Origin: Bacteroidota bacterium
Lineage (GTDB): Bacteria > Bacteroidota > Bacteroidia > Chitinophagales > Chitinophagaceae
Length of the DNA stretch: 64,000 bases
Assembly (NCBI GenBank): GCA_023422835.1
Contig: JAFAGI010000020.1
Location: 124,001-188,000, forward strand
Direction of reading: 5' to 3'
The notes beneath the pieces were generated by a model. It did not search any database. It saw nothing but the letters and a program-made list of their open reading frames with translations, and was not told the origin of the DNA. The translations under genes and the position numbers were made by a program. This document shows positions 8,855 to 16,694 of the stretch, piece after piece (within the stretch, counting starts at the first letter, position 1; each line of letters begins with the position of its first letter).

Positions 8855-9850
8855 TTAAAGATTAAGTAAGAACTGCATGGTGTCTGTACCATCAGCATAG
8901 TCGTTGAGCTGCGGTGTCTGAGAACAACCAAACGGTACTGCATTCCCGCCCACAATACACTGTATTCTTTCGTCAGTACGCAATTGCTCAATGAAATTCT
9001 CACTATCATAACGGGAATAATTCAGTACGCTGATGGGCGAAAAAAGGTCACTGCTTTCACGCAGTATCAGCGACCCTGTACTCATATAAGCTACTCTATT
9101 CATTAGCATCAAGGCAAGCTGATAATCATAGTTATTTTTATACTTATGCATATCAAAAAAGTAATTGTACTTTTTAAATACATTGATCAGCGGCTCAAAA
9201 TCATAATCTTCAGGAACAAACAGGTGCGTTACGTTGCGGCATCCCAAGCCGAAATAAGTATGTACATCGTCAGCGAGGGCATTAAGTTGCGCGTCATTTT
9301 CTCTGCCTGTAAGTATCGCAACAGAAGTGCGGTTGCAACGGATTATATGCGGATATCTTGAAAAATAATATTCAAAATACCTGCCCGAGTTGTTACTGCC
9401 TGTAGCTATATATGCATCACAGCCATTAAGCATTTCATCAAAAGATACCAGAGAATGAATTTGATCATTCCATGCGGCCATTTTATTGACCAGGTTTTTC
9501 AGCAACTCCTCATCTTTGGAAGAAAGTTTTATGCGTGCTTTATTGCCGGTAATGAAGGCACAAAGAAAATCGTGAAAACCAACCAACGGAATGTTTCCTG
9601 CCATAACAATGCCTACTGTTGCAGGCTTCTTATTTTCTTCCGAAACGGCATAACTGTCTGTCCACGCTTTCAGCAGGTAAGGCTGTAGAAATGCCGTAAC
9701 AATGTTGTTTACGGAAAGGTTAATGAACTCCTGTGTAAACCATGGGTTTTTTCGTTCAGCCAGCATTCTTACATTCAACCAGTCTTCATGATCAGAAACC
9801 ATATACTCTCCTAATTTTGTCAATAATGCTGCTCTTTGTTGTAAGTTCAT
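8855..9850 (-). CDS. Acyl-CoA reductase (LuxC family)
   Basis: Reduces acyl-CoA or acyl-protein thioesters to aldehydes with NADPH. The 331-residue protein matches the LuxC family: AGNIPLVGFHDFLCAFITGN, then SYFEYYFSRYPHIIR-like text, IRCNRTSVAILTG and the probable catalytic Cys in FGLGCRNVTHLFVP. I chose the ATG at 9850 (MNLQQRAALL); a longer frame to 9895 would run into the divergent promoter region. The gene diverges from a ferredoxin gene, a pairing seen in many Bacteroidota. It ends two bases before the GH2 gene begins, so the two may share a transcript. Confidence 0.88.
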   Translation of the reverse strand: MNLQQRAALLTKLGEYMVSDHEDWLNVRMLAERKNPWFTQEFINLSVNNIVTAFLQPYLLKAWTDSYAVSEENKKPATVGIVMAGNIPLVGFHDFLCAFITGNKARIKLSSKDEELLKNLVNKMAAWNDQIHSLVSFDEMLNGCDAYIATGSNNSGRYFEYYFSRYPHIIRCNRTSVAILTGRENDAQLNALADDVHTYFGLGCRNVTHLFVPEDYDFEPLINVFKKYNYFFDMHKYKNNYDYQLALMLMNRVAYMSTGSLILRESSDLFSPISVLNYSRYDSENFIEQLRTDERIQCIVGGNAVPFGCSQTPQLNDYADGTDTMQFLLNL

Positions 9851-9869
9851 TCGGATTGGTGTAATTTTG
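9839..9869 (+). promoter_or_regulatory. Promoter of the ferredoxin gene
   Basis: TTG at 9839-9841, 20 bp spacing, TAATTTTG at 9862-9869. The -7 box is the left half of the palindrome TAATTTTG-CA-CAAAATTA (9862-9879), whose right half is a -7 box on the minus strand for the divergent acyl-CoA reductase. Confidence 0.7.
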
Positions 9870-9871
9870 CA

Positions 9872-9879
9872 CAAAATTA
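9872..9879 (-). promoter_or_regulatory. Possible -7 element of the acyl-CoA reductase gene
   Basis: Reads TAATTTTG on the minus strand, two bases from the oppositely oriented TAATTTTG of the ferredoxin promoter. No clear -33 TTG was found on this strand. Confidence 0.4.
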
Positions 9880-9897
9880 AATAAATAACGTACAAAT

Positions 9898-10245
9898 ATG
9901 GCCATTAAAATAACTGATGAATGTATAAATTGTGGTGCATGTGAGCCGGAATGCCCGAACAACGCCATTTATGAAGGCGGTGTTGACTGGGCTATTGCCG
10001 ATGGTACAGGTGTAAAGGGTGATTTTAAAATGATGAACGGTACTGTTGTAGATGCGGACAAACGCTTTCCTCCCATCAGCGATGATATCTATTATATTGT
10101 TCCGAACAAATGCACGGAATGCCAGGGCTTTCACGAAGAACCCCAGTGTGCTGCCGTATGCCCGGTAGACTGTTGTGTGCCTGATGAAATGTACCAGGAG
10201 ACTGTGGAAGAATTATTGGAAAAGAAAGAAAGATTGCACCTGTAA
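9898..10245 (+). CDS. 4Fe-4S dicluster ferredoxin
   Basis: A 115-residue electron carrier. The first cluster motif is [12 protein letters not shown]. The second, [21 protein letters not shown], has the long 8-residue gap between its second and third Cys that marks Alvin-type 2[4Fe-4S] ferredoxins. The Cys-Pro residues after each motif are present. ATG 9898 follows a good promoter by 28 bases and a perfect hairpin terminator follows the gene, so it is a single-gene transcript. It may supply electrons to the divergent acyl-CoA reductase, but that is inference from position only. Confidence 0.93.
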   Translation: MAIKITDECINCGACEPECPNNAIYEGGVDWAIADGTGVKGDFKMMNGTVVDADKRFPPISDDIYYIVPNKCTECQGFHEEPQCAAVCPVDCCVPDEMYQETVEELLEKKERLHL

Positions 10246-10334
10246 ATTTGGAAAACCCGATTTATAGTCTTAACTTTATATGAGAAAAATAGCCGAAAGG
10301 TTATTTTAAATTAAGCGGGTGATATTTCCCGTAT

Positions 10335-10366
10335 AGCCTGAAAGCACATTCTTTCAGGCTTTTTTT
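10335..10366 (+). terminator. Terminator after the ferredoxin gene
   Basis: Perfect 10-bp stem AGCCTGAAAG/CTTTCAGGCT with loop CACATT, followed by T7. Confidence 0.9.
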
Positions 10367-10400
10367 GAATATTGCCTGCGATTCATTTCGGATGTAAAAT

Positions 10401-10429
10401 ATAAAAGCTACCCTGTAGATAGCTTTTAT
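10401..10429 (-). terminator. Terminator after asd
   Basis: Perfect 10-bp stem ATAAAAGCTA/TAGCTTTTAT with a 9-base loop, 22 bases past the asd stop. On the minus strand it continues into ATTTTACA, so the T-run is modest. Confidence 0.65.
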
Positions 10430-10451
10430 ATAATTTCCTTTCAGCACCTTT

Positions 10452-11444
10452 TTATATCAGCCCTTTTTCAGCCAGGTATTCAGCTATCTGGATGGTGTTG
10501 GTAGCAGCCCCCTTGCGCAGGTTATCGCTTACGATCCACATATTCAATGTATTTGGCTGAGACTCATCGCGGCGCAAACGGCCTACAAAAGTATCGTCTT
10601 TGTCGTGCGCGTTTAACGGCATCGGGTACACATTGTTCTGAACATCGTCTTCCACCACAATGCCCGGGGCATCGGCCAGGATTTGTCTTAGTTCATCCAT
10701 CTCAAAATCATTTTCAAATTCCACATTCACACTTTCACTATGCCCGCCCATTACCGGCACACGCACAGTGGTGGCCGTAACTTTGATGGAATCATCTCCC
10801 ATGATCTTGCAGGTTTCCTTCACCATTTTCATTTCTTCTTTGGTATAGCCGTTTTCCAGGAATACATCAATATGCGGCAACGCGTTCATGTCTATCGGGT
10901 GTGCGTAAGCTTTTACATCGCTCTCTACTTTATTCCTTTCGTTGGTTAGCTGATCCACACCCTTCTTGCCGGAGCCCGTTACGCTTTGGTAAGTGCTTAC
11001 AACCACTCTTTTAACAGTATATTTTTTATGTAGCGGCGCCAATGCCACAACAAGTTGAATAGTAGAACAATTTGGATTGGCTATAATCTTATCTTCTGCT
11101 GTTAATACATCGGCATTCACTTCAGGCACTACCAGTTTTTTTGTAGGGTCCATACGCCATGCAGAAGAGTTGTCAACCACGGTGATGCCTGCTTCCGCAA
11201 ACCTGGGCGCCCACTCAGTAGAAGTAGCGCCTCCGGCAGAGAAAATGGCTACATCAGGTTTTATATCAACAGCATCCTGCAAACCAATGACCTTATATTT
11301 TTTGCCTTTAAATTCCACTTCCTTTCCTACACTTTTTTCAGATGCTACCGGATATAATTCAGTTACAGGAAAATTTCTCTCTTCCAGAACCTGCAACATT
11401 TTTGAGCCTACCAGGCCTGTTGCGCCAACTACTGCTACTTTCAT
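10452..11444 (-). CDS. asd: Aspartate-semialdehyde dehydrogenase
   Basis: Converts aspartyl phosphate to aspartate semialdehyde with NADPH, the branch point to lysine/diaminopimelate, threonine, isoleucine and methionine. The 330-residue protein has the NADP-binding GATGLVGSKMLQVLEE at its N-terminus. The catalytic Cys lies in NPNCSTIQLV and the C-terminal active-site region contains GGHSESVNVEF. The upstream region is notable: a promoter about 195 bases before the ATG, a 14-codon leader reading frame rich in Ile and Lys, and a strong terminator directly before the gene. Together they suggest ribosome-mediated attenuation in response to end-product amino acids. Confidence 0.96.
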   Translation of the reverse strand: MKVAVVGATGLVGSKMLQVLEERNFPVTELYPVASEKSVGKEVEFKGKKYKVIGLQDAVDIKPDVAIFSAGGATSTEWAPRFAEAGITVVDNSSAWRMDPTKKLVVPEVNADVLTAEDKIIANPNCSTIQLVVALAPLHKKYTVKRVVVSTYQSVTGSGKKGVDQLTNERNKVESDVKAYAHPIDMNALPHIDVFLENGYTKEEMKMVKETCKIMGDDSIKVTATTVRVPVMGGHSESVNVEFENDFEMDELRQILADAPGIVVEDDVQNNVYPMPLNAHDKDDTFVGRLRRDESQPNTLNMWIVSDNLRKGAATNTIQIAEYLAEKGLI

Positions 11445-11469
11445 TTTAGTTTTTTATTTTTTAAGATTA

Positions 11470-11500
11470 ATAAAAAAGCCTTTCTCTTTCGGAAAGGCTT
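11470..11500 (-). terminator. Attenuator terminator in the asd leader
   Basis: On the minus strand AAGCCTTTC (11500-11492) pairs with GAAAGGCTT (11484-11476) across a 7-base loop and is followed by a run of T. It lies only 25 bases upstream of the asd ATG and downstream of the asd promoter, so it must be read through to express asd. Its left arm contains CCTTTCC (11497-11491), which can pair instead with GGAAGGG (11536-11530). Confidence 0.75.
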
Positions 11501-11529
11501 CAGTACTTTTATATATGCATACAAAAAAT

Positions 11530-11536
11530 CCCTTCC
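11530..11536 (-). promoter_or_regulatory. Putative antiterminator strand of the asd leader
   Basis: GGAAGGG follows the leader-peptide stop codon directly. It can form 7 base pairs (one G-U) with CCTTTCC in the left arm of the terminator. A ribosome at the leader stop codon would cover it; one stalled several codons earlier would leave it free. Confidence 0.5.
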
Positions 11537-11581
11537 TTAAAATGGCCTGGTCTTCTTTATATGTTTTATAATTAAATGCAT
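11537..11581 (-). CDS. Putative asd leader peptide
   Basis: A 14-codon reading frame, MHLIIKHIKKTRPF, then TAA. It begins about 24 bases after the expected transcription start and ends just before the antiterminator strand. Ile (3), Lys (3) and Thr (1) make up half of the peptide, and all three are end products of the pathway that asd feeds. Two of the Ile codons are ATA. Too short to judge by coding statistics; the support is its position between promoter and terminator and its composition. Analogous to the thr and ilv leader peptides of enterobacteria. Confidence 0.5.
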   Translation of the reverse strand: MHLIIKHIKKTRPF

Positions 11582-11611
11582 GTTTATATTACTCTGTGAT
11601 TACCACGTGTG

Positions 11612-11641
11612 CAAAATTAGCGTGTTTAAACTATTATCCAA
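11612..11641 (-). promoter_or_regulatory. Promoter of asd
   Basis: On the minus strand TTG (11641-11639), exactly 19 bp, then TAATTTTG (11619-11612). A full match to the Bacteroidota consensus, about 170 bases upstream of the asd ATG. Confidence 0.75.
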
Positions 11642-11719
11642 ATTTTTTATCGATATTTTTAAGGAATAGGGCATTTCTTGAAATCATGTTTAAGAATCAC
11701 TTACATCTTTAGACTTTAT

Positions 11720-12450
11720 CTAAAAAAAACTCACCTGGCAATTGTTGCAGTAAAAGGTTCTTCTTTTTGTTTTGCCCAGGTATTCTTTCGTGATGGGGCC
11801 ACCGCAATTCACGCAGGTTTGCTTTGTGTGTGCCAGCCAATGCTTGCGCAACACAAACTGCTTCTTCCATTTTAAAAAGTCAAAAGCATAGTTTCGTGTC
11901 TCTGCTATCATTTCTGCCAGCTTCTTTGCCGGCAGGTCGCCGATCTTATTTTTGGGATGGATACTGGCTCTGAAAAGTACTTCATTTTTAATAATGTTGC
12001 CCGATCCGGAAAAAACATTCTGGTCGAGCAGCGCGTCTGTCACTAACATTTCAGGGTGTGCGAGCAGGTATGATTTTGCCTTGTCGGGGTTCCATTTTTG
12101 AGACATAACATCTACTTCCTCATCGTAGATATCATCCAGGTTTTCTTCTATAAACTTTATAGAACAACTGTATAAATTTATAAAGCCTTTTTTAAAATCC
12201 AGCCGTAGCCTGGGCTTTGCTTCTTTTTCTTCATTTACCAGGTAAGAACCAAACAAAAGGAAATGTATGCGCAGGGAAAAAACATCAAAGCAAATAAAAA
12301 ATTGTTACCCCAGCTTCTAAATGCCACTACCTTTTTGTTGAGCATTCTTTCTTTTTCTATCTTGGTGTTCCCACTGACTGCTGTGATCTTCTTTTTCAGA
12401 AAAGGCTGCACGGCTTCTTTTAGAATGATGATGGATGGACCTTCGGGCAT
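11720..12450 (-). pseudogene. Fpg/Nei-family DNA glycosylase, frameshifted
   Basis: Base-excision repair glycosylase that removes oxidised bases. The N-terminus MPEGPSIIILKEAVQPF carries the catalytic Pro2/Glu3. The C-terminus has the H2TH-type region and a four-Cys zinc finger (CVNCGGPITKEYLG...FYCNNC). The two parts are in different frames: the first is open from 12450 to about 12270, the second continues in another frame with VFSLRIHFLLFGSYLVNEE. One base appears to be missing in the T-rich stretch near 12280-12300; adding it restores the expected NFLFCFDVFSLRIHF. This is either a real single-base frameshift or a sequencing error in a homopolymer run; the otherwise intact sequence favours a recent event or an error. 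Confidence 0.82.
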
Positions 12451-12656
12451 ATGATATCGTGATGATTTACAAAAGGTTAAATTGCAAAAATTCAGCCACA
12501 TATTTTTTCAATGCTCGCAGAGATGCATTAATTTTAATCATAAACCAAAACACGATTTTTATCAGCCGGAACATCACCAAATCAACCGACAAAGCATGTA
12601 CACATCTAAACGGTTATTGCAGTCTCGACCATTAAATAAAATTAAAACATACTATT

Positions 12657-13514
12657 ATGAAATCAAGTCCTAAAAAAATACGGCCGGCGCAAAAGCAGGA
12701 GCAGCAGCCGGGTGTGGAAGATAAAATGCAACCGAAGCCTGATGCAATTCCTGAAGACAGGCAGCGAAAACTAGAAAACAAAGTAGCTATCATCACAGGC
12801 GGCGACAGTGGTATCGGCAAGGCGGTAGCGCTGTTGTTTGCCAAAGAAGGCGCCAACATTGTGCTATCTTACCTCAATGAAGATGTAGATGCTAAAAAAA
12901 CAATGGAGTTGATAAAACAATATGGCGGAGAGGTTTTAGTTATAAGAGGCGATATTTCTGATGAAGCGCATTGCAAGGATATTGTGGCACAGACAATCAA
13001 GAAGTTTAAGCGGCTTGATATTGTTGTTAACAATGCTGCTGTACAGTTCCCGCAGAAATCGCTGGAAAAGATCTCAGCCAAACAGTTGCATAAAACTTTT
13101 GAAACAAATATTTACCCTCATTTTTACCTGACAAAAGCTGCGTTGAAGCACCTGAAACAAGGAGCCAGCATTATCTGCACTACTTCTGTTACTGCGTACA
13201 GGGGCAGCCATCACCTGATAGATTATGCATCTACAAAAGGCGCTATTGTTGCATTTGTGCGTTCGCTTTCTGCATCGCTGGCCGAGAAAGGTATTCGTGT
13301 GAATGGCGTGGCTCCCGGGCCGATATGGACACCCTTGATCCCTGCAACTTTCGATGCGGAGAAGGTGGCGAAATTCGGCTCTGACACTCCATTGCAGCGC
13401 GCAGGCGAGCCCAGTGAAGTAGCCCCGAGCTACCTGTTCCTGGCAAGTGAAGACTCAAGCTATATGACCGGACAGGTGTTGCATCCCAACGGCGGTGAGA
13501 TCATCAACAGCTAA
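12657..13514 (+). CDS. Short-chain dehydrogenase/reductase
   Basis: An NAD(P)-dependent SDR of 285 residues with a polar extension of about 40 residues before the Rossmann fold. Cofactor motif TGGDSGIGKA, structural NNAA, catalytic Ser in CTTSVTAYRG and Tyr/Lys in YASTK are all present. The GVAPGPIWTPLIPATF region and the extension resemble the YghA/glucose-ribitol dehydrogenase group, often general-stress enzymes. Substrate cannot be read from the sequence. It is a single gene ending at a bidirectional terminator shared with the convergent UbiA fusion gene. Confidence 0.92.
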   Translation: MKSSPKKIRPAQKQEQQPGVEDKMQPKPDAIPEDRQRKLENKVAIITGGDSGIGKAVALLFAKEGANIVLSYLNEDVDAKKTMELIKQYGGEVLVIRGDISDEAHCKDIVAQTIKKFKRLDIVVNNAAVQFPQKSLEKISAKQLHKTFETNIYPHFYLTKAALKHLKQGASIICTTSVTAYRGSHHLIDYASTKGAIVAFVRSLSASLAEKGIRVNGVAPGPIWTPLIPATFDAEKVAKFGSDTPLQRAGEPSEVAPSYLFLASEDSSYMTGQVLHPNGGEIINS

Positions 13515-13525
13515 TATAACGTTAT

Positions 13526-13552
13526 GAGGCTGACTTTTCGGGTCAGCCTCAT
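13526..13552. terminator. Bidirectional terminator between convergent genes
   Basis: Perfect 10-bp stem TGAGGCTGAC/GTCAGCCTCA with loop TTTTCGG, between the SDR stop (13514) and the fusion-gene stop (13559). Confidence 0.75.
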
Positions 13553-13558
13553 ATTTTC

Positions 13559-15073
13559 CTACATCAATTTGATAAAAGGTATCAATGCGTACCACATAAT
13601 GTACATGAGCGATACGGCCATAATTGCATCAATACGGTCTGGCTTATCTTTTTTGCCCATAAAAGTGTACAGCATTTTTACAAGCAGCACAGCATGGATG
13701 ATTGTGAGGTAAATACTATTTCCATAAGCTTCATCCAGGTATCCCGTTAGCTTTAGAAATATCGCTGATGATGTTGCCAGCAATACAAAAACAATGGCCA
13801 GGGCCGTAGCTTTTGATTTACCAAAACGTACGGCCAGTGTACCTTTCCCGGCTGCTTTATCGGCAAAATAATCGGGCATGCCAGCCATAATGATTGCCGG
13901 CACGATAGATAAGAACAGTGGCAGGCTCAGCAACCAGGGGTAGCTGTTGCCCAAGCTTCCTCCCTGGAATACAAACCCGCAGAGGATCATGGCAAAGCTG
14001 TGGGTAAAACCTACTACCATCTCTCCCATGCCATTGTAAGAAAATTTTACCGGAGGCACCGTATAGGAAATAGCTATAACGAACAAAATCATTATCAAAG
14101 AAATTGATACATAATACGGAGCAGATGAAAGGTATGCCACCAGCGCAGTAATGGCAAAGCATACAACCAGTACATTCCGGGTAGCCTTTTTGATTGCTTC
14201 ATCCGAGATCAACCCGTTGACAAGTACCCTTGAACCACCGGTGAAAGGACTGTAAAAACGGTTCAGCCTGTCTGTTTCCTTATCGTGGTATTCATTACTG
14301 AAAACAACGGCTACTTCAAAAAGGAACAACAATATATACCCCAGCAGGAATACTGCCATATTAAAAGTATGTCCGAAAAACGCTGCAGCAAAAGCGCCTG
14401 CGCTGTAAGCAAAAAAAGTCATGGGGTAAAACTGCAGCCTCACAGCCTGTATCCAGGGGTTTATCCGCTTCATTAATTTTTCCCAGGGTGTTAATACTCC
14501 ATACTGCAACGCTCTTCCTGTATGATATACTTCTTCAATCCATTGCTCTTTTTTCTTTCGCGTGGAATGCTTTACAGGGCTTATATGCATTTTTCGCACC
14601 GGGCTTACTCCACAGAATTTCAGGGTAGCGTTGGTGAGCGCTTTTGTACCGGGTGAACCGTAAAATAATTTATATACGAACAGTGGCGTATCCATAGTGG
14701 TGATCAATTGCGCGGTGCGCGGGCTTAGCTTTTTTTCATACGCGTCGAACTGCAATTCCCTGAATGCAAAACCCGGGATGATGGTACGTTCCAGGAATGC
14801 TTTCAAGAGCGATGGCACACTGCCCCACCAGGTGGGATATATAAACACCAGGTGGTTTGCCCATGTTATCAAGTCTTTTGCTTTTACTATATCCGGTTCT
14901 AAAAACTGTTCTTCCGGTGAAGCAGCAAGTACATTCTTTTCAAACTGCATATCGGCTATTAAAAGGCACTTCACATGTGCACCTCCTTCTTCTGCACCAC
15001 GCGTGTAAGCTTCGGCTAATGCACCACAATAACTTTCTTTGCGCGGATGTCCTAATATCACTAAAACGTTCAT
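13559..15073 (-). CDS. Fusion: flavodoxin-fold NAD(P)H oxidoreductase + UbiA prenyltransferase
   Basis: A 504-residue two-domain protein. Residues 1 to about 190 are a flavodoxin_2-type NAD(P)H quinone reductase (MNVLVILGHPRKESYCGALAEA, FIYPTWWGSVPSLLKAFLER). From about residue 215 the chain is a polytopic membrane protein with both Asp-rich UbiA motifs: NEYHDKETDRLN near residue 259 and DYFADKAAGKGT near residue 402. UbiA enzymes attach prenyl chains to aromatic acceptors in quinone or lipid synthesis. The reading frame is continuous with no sign of a frame change. A soluble quinone reductase fused to a prenyltransferase suggests a prenylquinone or related aromatic substrate; this is inference. 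The SDR next door is convergent, not co-transcribed. Confidence 0.88.
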   Translation of the reverse strand: MNVLVILGHPRKESYCGALAEAYTRGAEEGGAHVKCLLIADMQFEKNVLAASPEEQFLEPDIVKAKDLITWANHLVFIYPTWWGSVPSLLKAFLERTIIPGFAFRELQFDAYEKKLSPRTAQLITTMDTPLFVYKLFYGSPGTKALTNATLKFCGVSPVRKMHISPVKHSTRKKKEQWIEEVYHTGRALQYGVLTPWEKLMKRINPWIQAVRLQFYPMTFFAYSAGAFAAAFFGHTFNMAVFLLGYILLFLFEVAVVFSNEYHDKETDRLNRFYSPFTGGSRVLVNGLISDEAIKKATRNVLVVCFAITALVAYLSSAPYYVSISLIMILFVIAISYTVPPVKFSYNGMGEMVVGFTHSFAMILCGFVFQGGSLGNSYPWLLSLPLFLSIVPAIIMAGMPDYFADKAAGKGTLAVRFGKSKATALAIVFVLLATSSAIFLKLTGYLDEAYGNSIYLTIIHAVLLVKMLYTFMGKKDKPDRIDAIMAVSLMYIMWYALIPFIKLM

Positions 15074-15099
15074 GCCTATATTTTATTTAAAAATAGTGA

Positions 15100-15219
15100 T
15101 TTTCATGTGTTAATATTTAATTTTTTCTGTTTGCCACACGGAATAACCTTGCATTCTTGAATTCTATATTATCATTCCCGGTTGGTATAGATTCCTAATC
15201 TTTATGGTTATTTCATGTG
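15100..15219 (+). repeat. Dispersed palindromic repeat, copy A
   Basis: About 120 bp between the divergent fusion gene and DUF72 gene. It is about 85% identical by eye to the reverse complement of 37972-38092. It contains CACACGGAATAACC (15135-15148) and GGTTATTTCATGTG (15206-15219), which are near-perfect inverted repeats of each other, with the core TTCCCGGTTGGTATAGATTC between. The left 35 bp resemble the end of a second, truncated unit. Confidence 0.75.
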
Positions 15220-15269
15220 AAATACTTATATGTTTTGCTATTTTTAACCGTTGAAATCAATAATATATT

Positions 15270-15989
15270 ATGGACTTTTTTATAGGTTGTTCCGGCTACA
15301 GTTACCGTGAATGGAAAAACAGCTTTTACCCGCAGGGCATGCCCTCCAAAGACTGGTTTGCCTTCTATGCTTCTCATTTTTCTATGCTGGAACTGAACAA
15401 TACTTTTTATAATTTCCCGAAGCTGAAAACCCTGCAATCGTGGTACGATAAGGCCCCGGACGATTTCATATTTGTAGTAAAAGTCCCGAGATCTATTACG
15501 CATTTTAAAAAGCTAAAAGAATGCACGGAGCTACTCAATGACTTCTACGCCGTATGCAACGAAGGACTCCGGGAAAAATTAGGCTGCCTGATCTTCCAGA
15601 TGCCACCCTCCTACCACTTTACAGAAGACAACCTGGAAAAAATTATCAAAGCTGCAAACAAAAATTTCATCAATGTATTCGAGCTCCGGCATGCCAGCTG
15701 GTGGAATACGGCTGTTTACGATGCTTTCACAGAAAACAACATCACATTTTGCAGCGTAAGTTTTCCCGGGCTGCCAGACGATGTAGTGGTAACCACCGAT
15801 ATGTTGTATTACCGATTCCACGGTATTCCCGATCTTTATTTTTCTACTTATATGGAAGATGAATTAAAAATTATTGCTGATAAAATAAAACAGGAACAAA
15901 TAAAAACAGTTTACTGCGCCTTTAACAACACCGGCAACCTTGGCGCTATAGAGAATGCCAAGTGGATCAGGAGCTATTTGCATAAATGA
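15270..15989 (+). CDS. DUF72 (YecE-family) protein
   Basis: A 239-residue TIM-barrel-like protein of the widespread DUF72 family. Diagnostic features are the N-terminal IGCSGYSYREWKNSFYP, the FNNTF-like LELNNTFYNFP, the VKVPRSITHFKKL segment, EFR/H in FELRHASWW and the final CAFNNTGNLGAIENA. The biochemical role of the family is not settled. The gene starts 50 bases after copy A of the palindromic repeat. Confidence 0.9.
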   Translation: MDFFIGCSGYSYREWKNSFYPQGMPSKDWFAFYASHFSMLELNNTFYNFPKLKTLQSWYDKAPDDFIFVVKVPRSITHFKKLKECTELLNDFYAVCNEGLREKLGCLIFQMPPSYHFTEDNLEKIIKAANKNFINVFELRHASWWNTAVYDAFTENNITFCSVSFPGLPDDVVVTTDMLYYRFHGIPDLYFSTYMEDELKIIADKIKQEQIKTVYCAFNNTGNLGAIENAKWIRSYLHK

Positions 15990-16005
15990 TTTCAGGAAAA
16001 ATTAT

Positions 16006-16037
16006 TTGGAAAATATTACAGGCATTTACTAACTTTG
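16006..16037 (+). promoter_or_regulatory. Promoter of the membrane protein-regulator unit
   Basis: TTG at 16006-16008, 21 bp spacing, TAACTTTG at 16030-16037. The -7 box overlaps the left half of the ACTTTG-N5-CAAAGT operator. Confidence 0.65.
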
Positions 16038-16048
16038 TACTTCAAAGT
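16032..16048. promoter_or_regulatory. Operator 1, ACTTTG-N5-CAAAGT
   Basis: A 17-bp palindrome (ACTTTG tactt CAAAGT) covering the -7 box and likely transcription start. The same sequence with a different 5-base centre recurs at 17005-17021, and both are followed by ACTTT. Probable binding site of the winged-helix regulator encoded at 16695-16988. Confidence 0.6.
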
Positions 16049-16054
16049 ACTTTT

Positions 16055-16681
16055 ATGAAAGACAAATTTCAGCAGGACCTGGCACAAATAAGAAACATGA
16101 TGGAGCAGTCCACACGGTTTATATCCCTCAGCGGCACGTCTGGCATAAGTGCAGGCATCATAGCATTGGCAGGTGCAGCAGTGGCCTATTACCTGTTTAA
16201 TAAATCAGGCATCAACTATTTTGACGGGGAAAGAAATATGTATCCACAGGAATTGGTAAAAGAACTTCTTATACTCGCACTACTTGTATTGGCATCAGCT
16301 TTGGCAGCCGGTATTTATTTTACGGTTAGGAAAAGCAGGCGAAACAAGCTGTCTGTGTGGAATAAAGCAAGCAAAAACCTGGTGACGGCATTATTTATCC
16401 CTTTAATCACTGGCGGCATTTTCTGCCTTATTTTATTGTATCATGGCTTGTTTTATCTTATAGCGCCCGCAACTTTGATTTTTTACGGGCTTGCCCTTAT
16501 TAACGCCGGGAAATATTCTTTCGGTGATATTGCCAATCTCGGCTATGTTGAAATATTATTAGGCCTCCTCTCATCTGTGTTTACCGGCTACGGACTGCTA
16601 TCCTGGGCTATAGGTTTTGGCGTGCTGCATATTATTTATGGTATAGTAATGTATAGAAAGTATGAAAACACTTATGAATAA
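16055..16681 (+). CDS. Membrane protein, first gene of the winged-helix regulator unit
   Basis: A 208-residue protein of unrecognised family. A short soluble N-terminus (MKDKFQQDLAQIRNMMEQSTRF) precedes about six hydrophobic helices. I chose the ATG at 16055 because it follows the promoter/operator; the frame stays open further upstream to 15986 but would then overlap the DUF72 gene and include the promoter. A winged-helix regulator starts 13 bases after this gene, so they form an operon. Function unknown; the regulator and operator suggest autoregulation of the pair. Confidence 0.82.
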   Translation: MKDKFQQDLAQIRNMMEQSTRFISLSGTSGISAGIIALAGAAVAYYLFNKSGINYFDGERNMYPQELVKELLILALLVLASALAAGIYFTVRKSRRNKLSVWNKASKNLVTALFIPLITGGIFCLILLYHGLFYLIAPATLIFYGLALINAGKYSFGDIANLGYVEILLGLLSSVFTGYGLLSWAIGFGVLHIIYGIVMYRKYENTYE

Positions 16682-16694
16682 ATAACCCCAGGAC

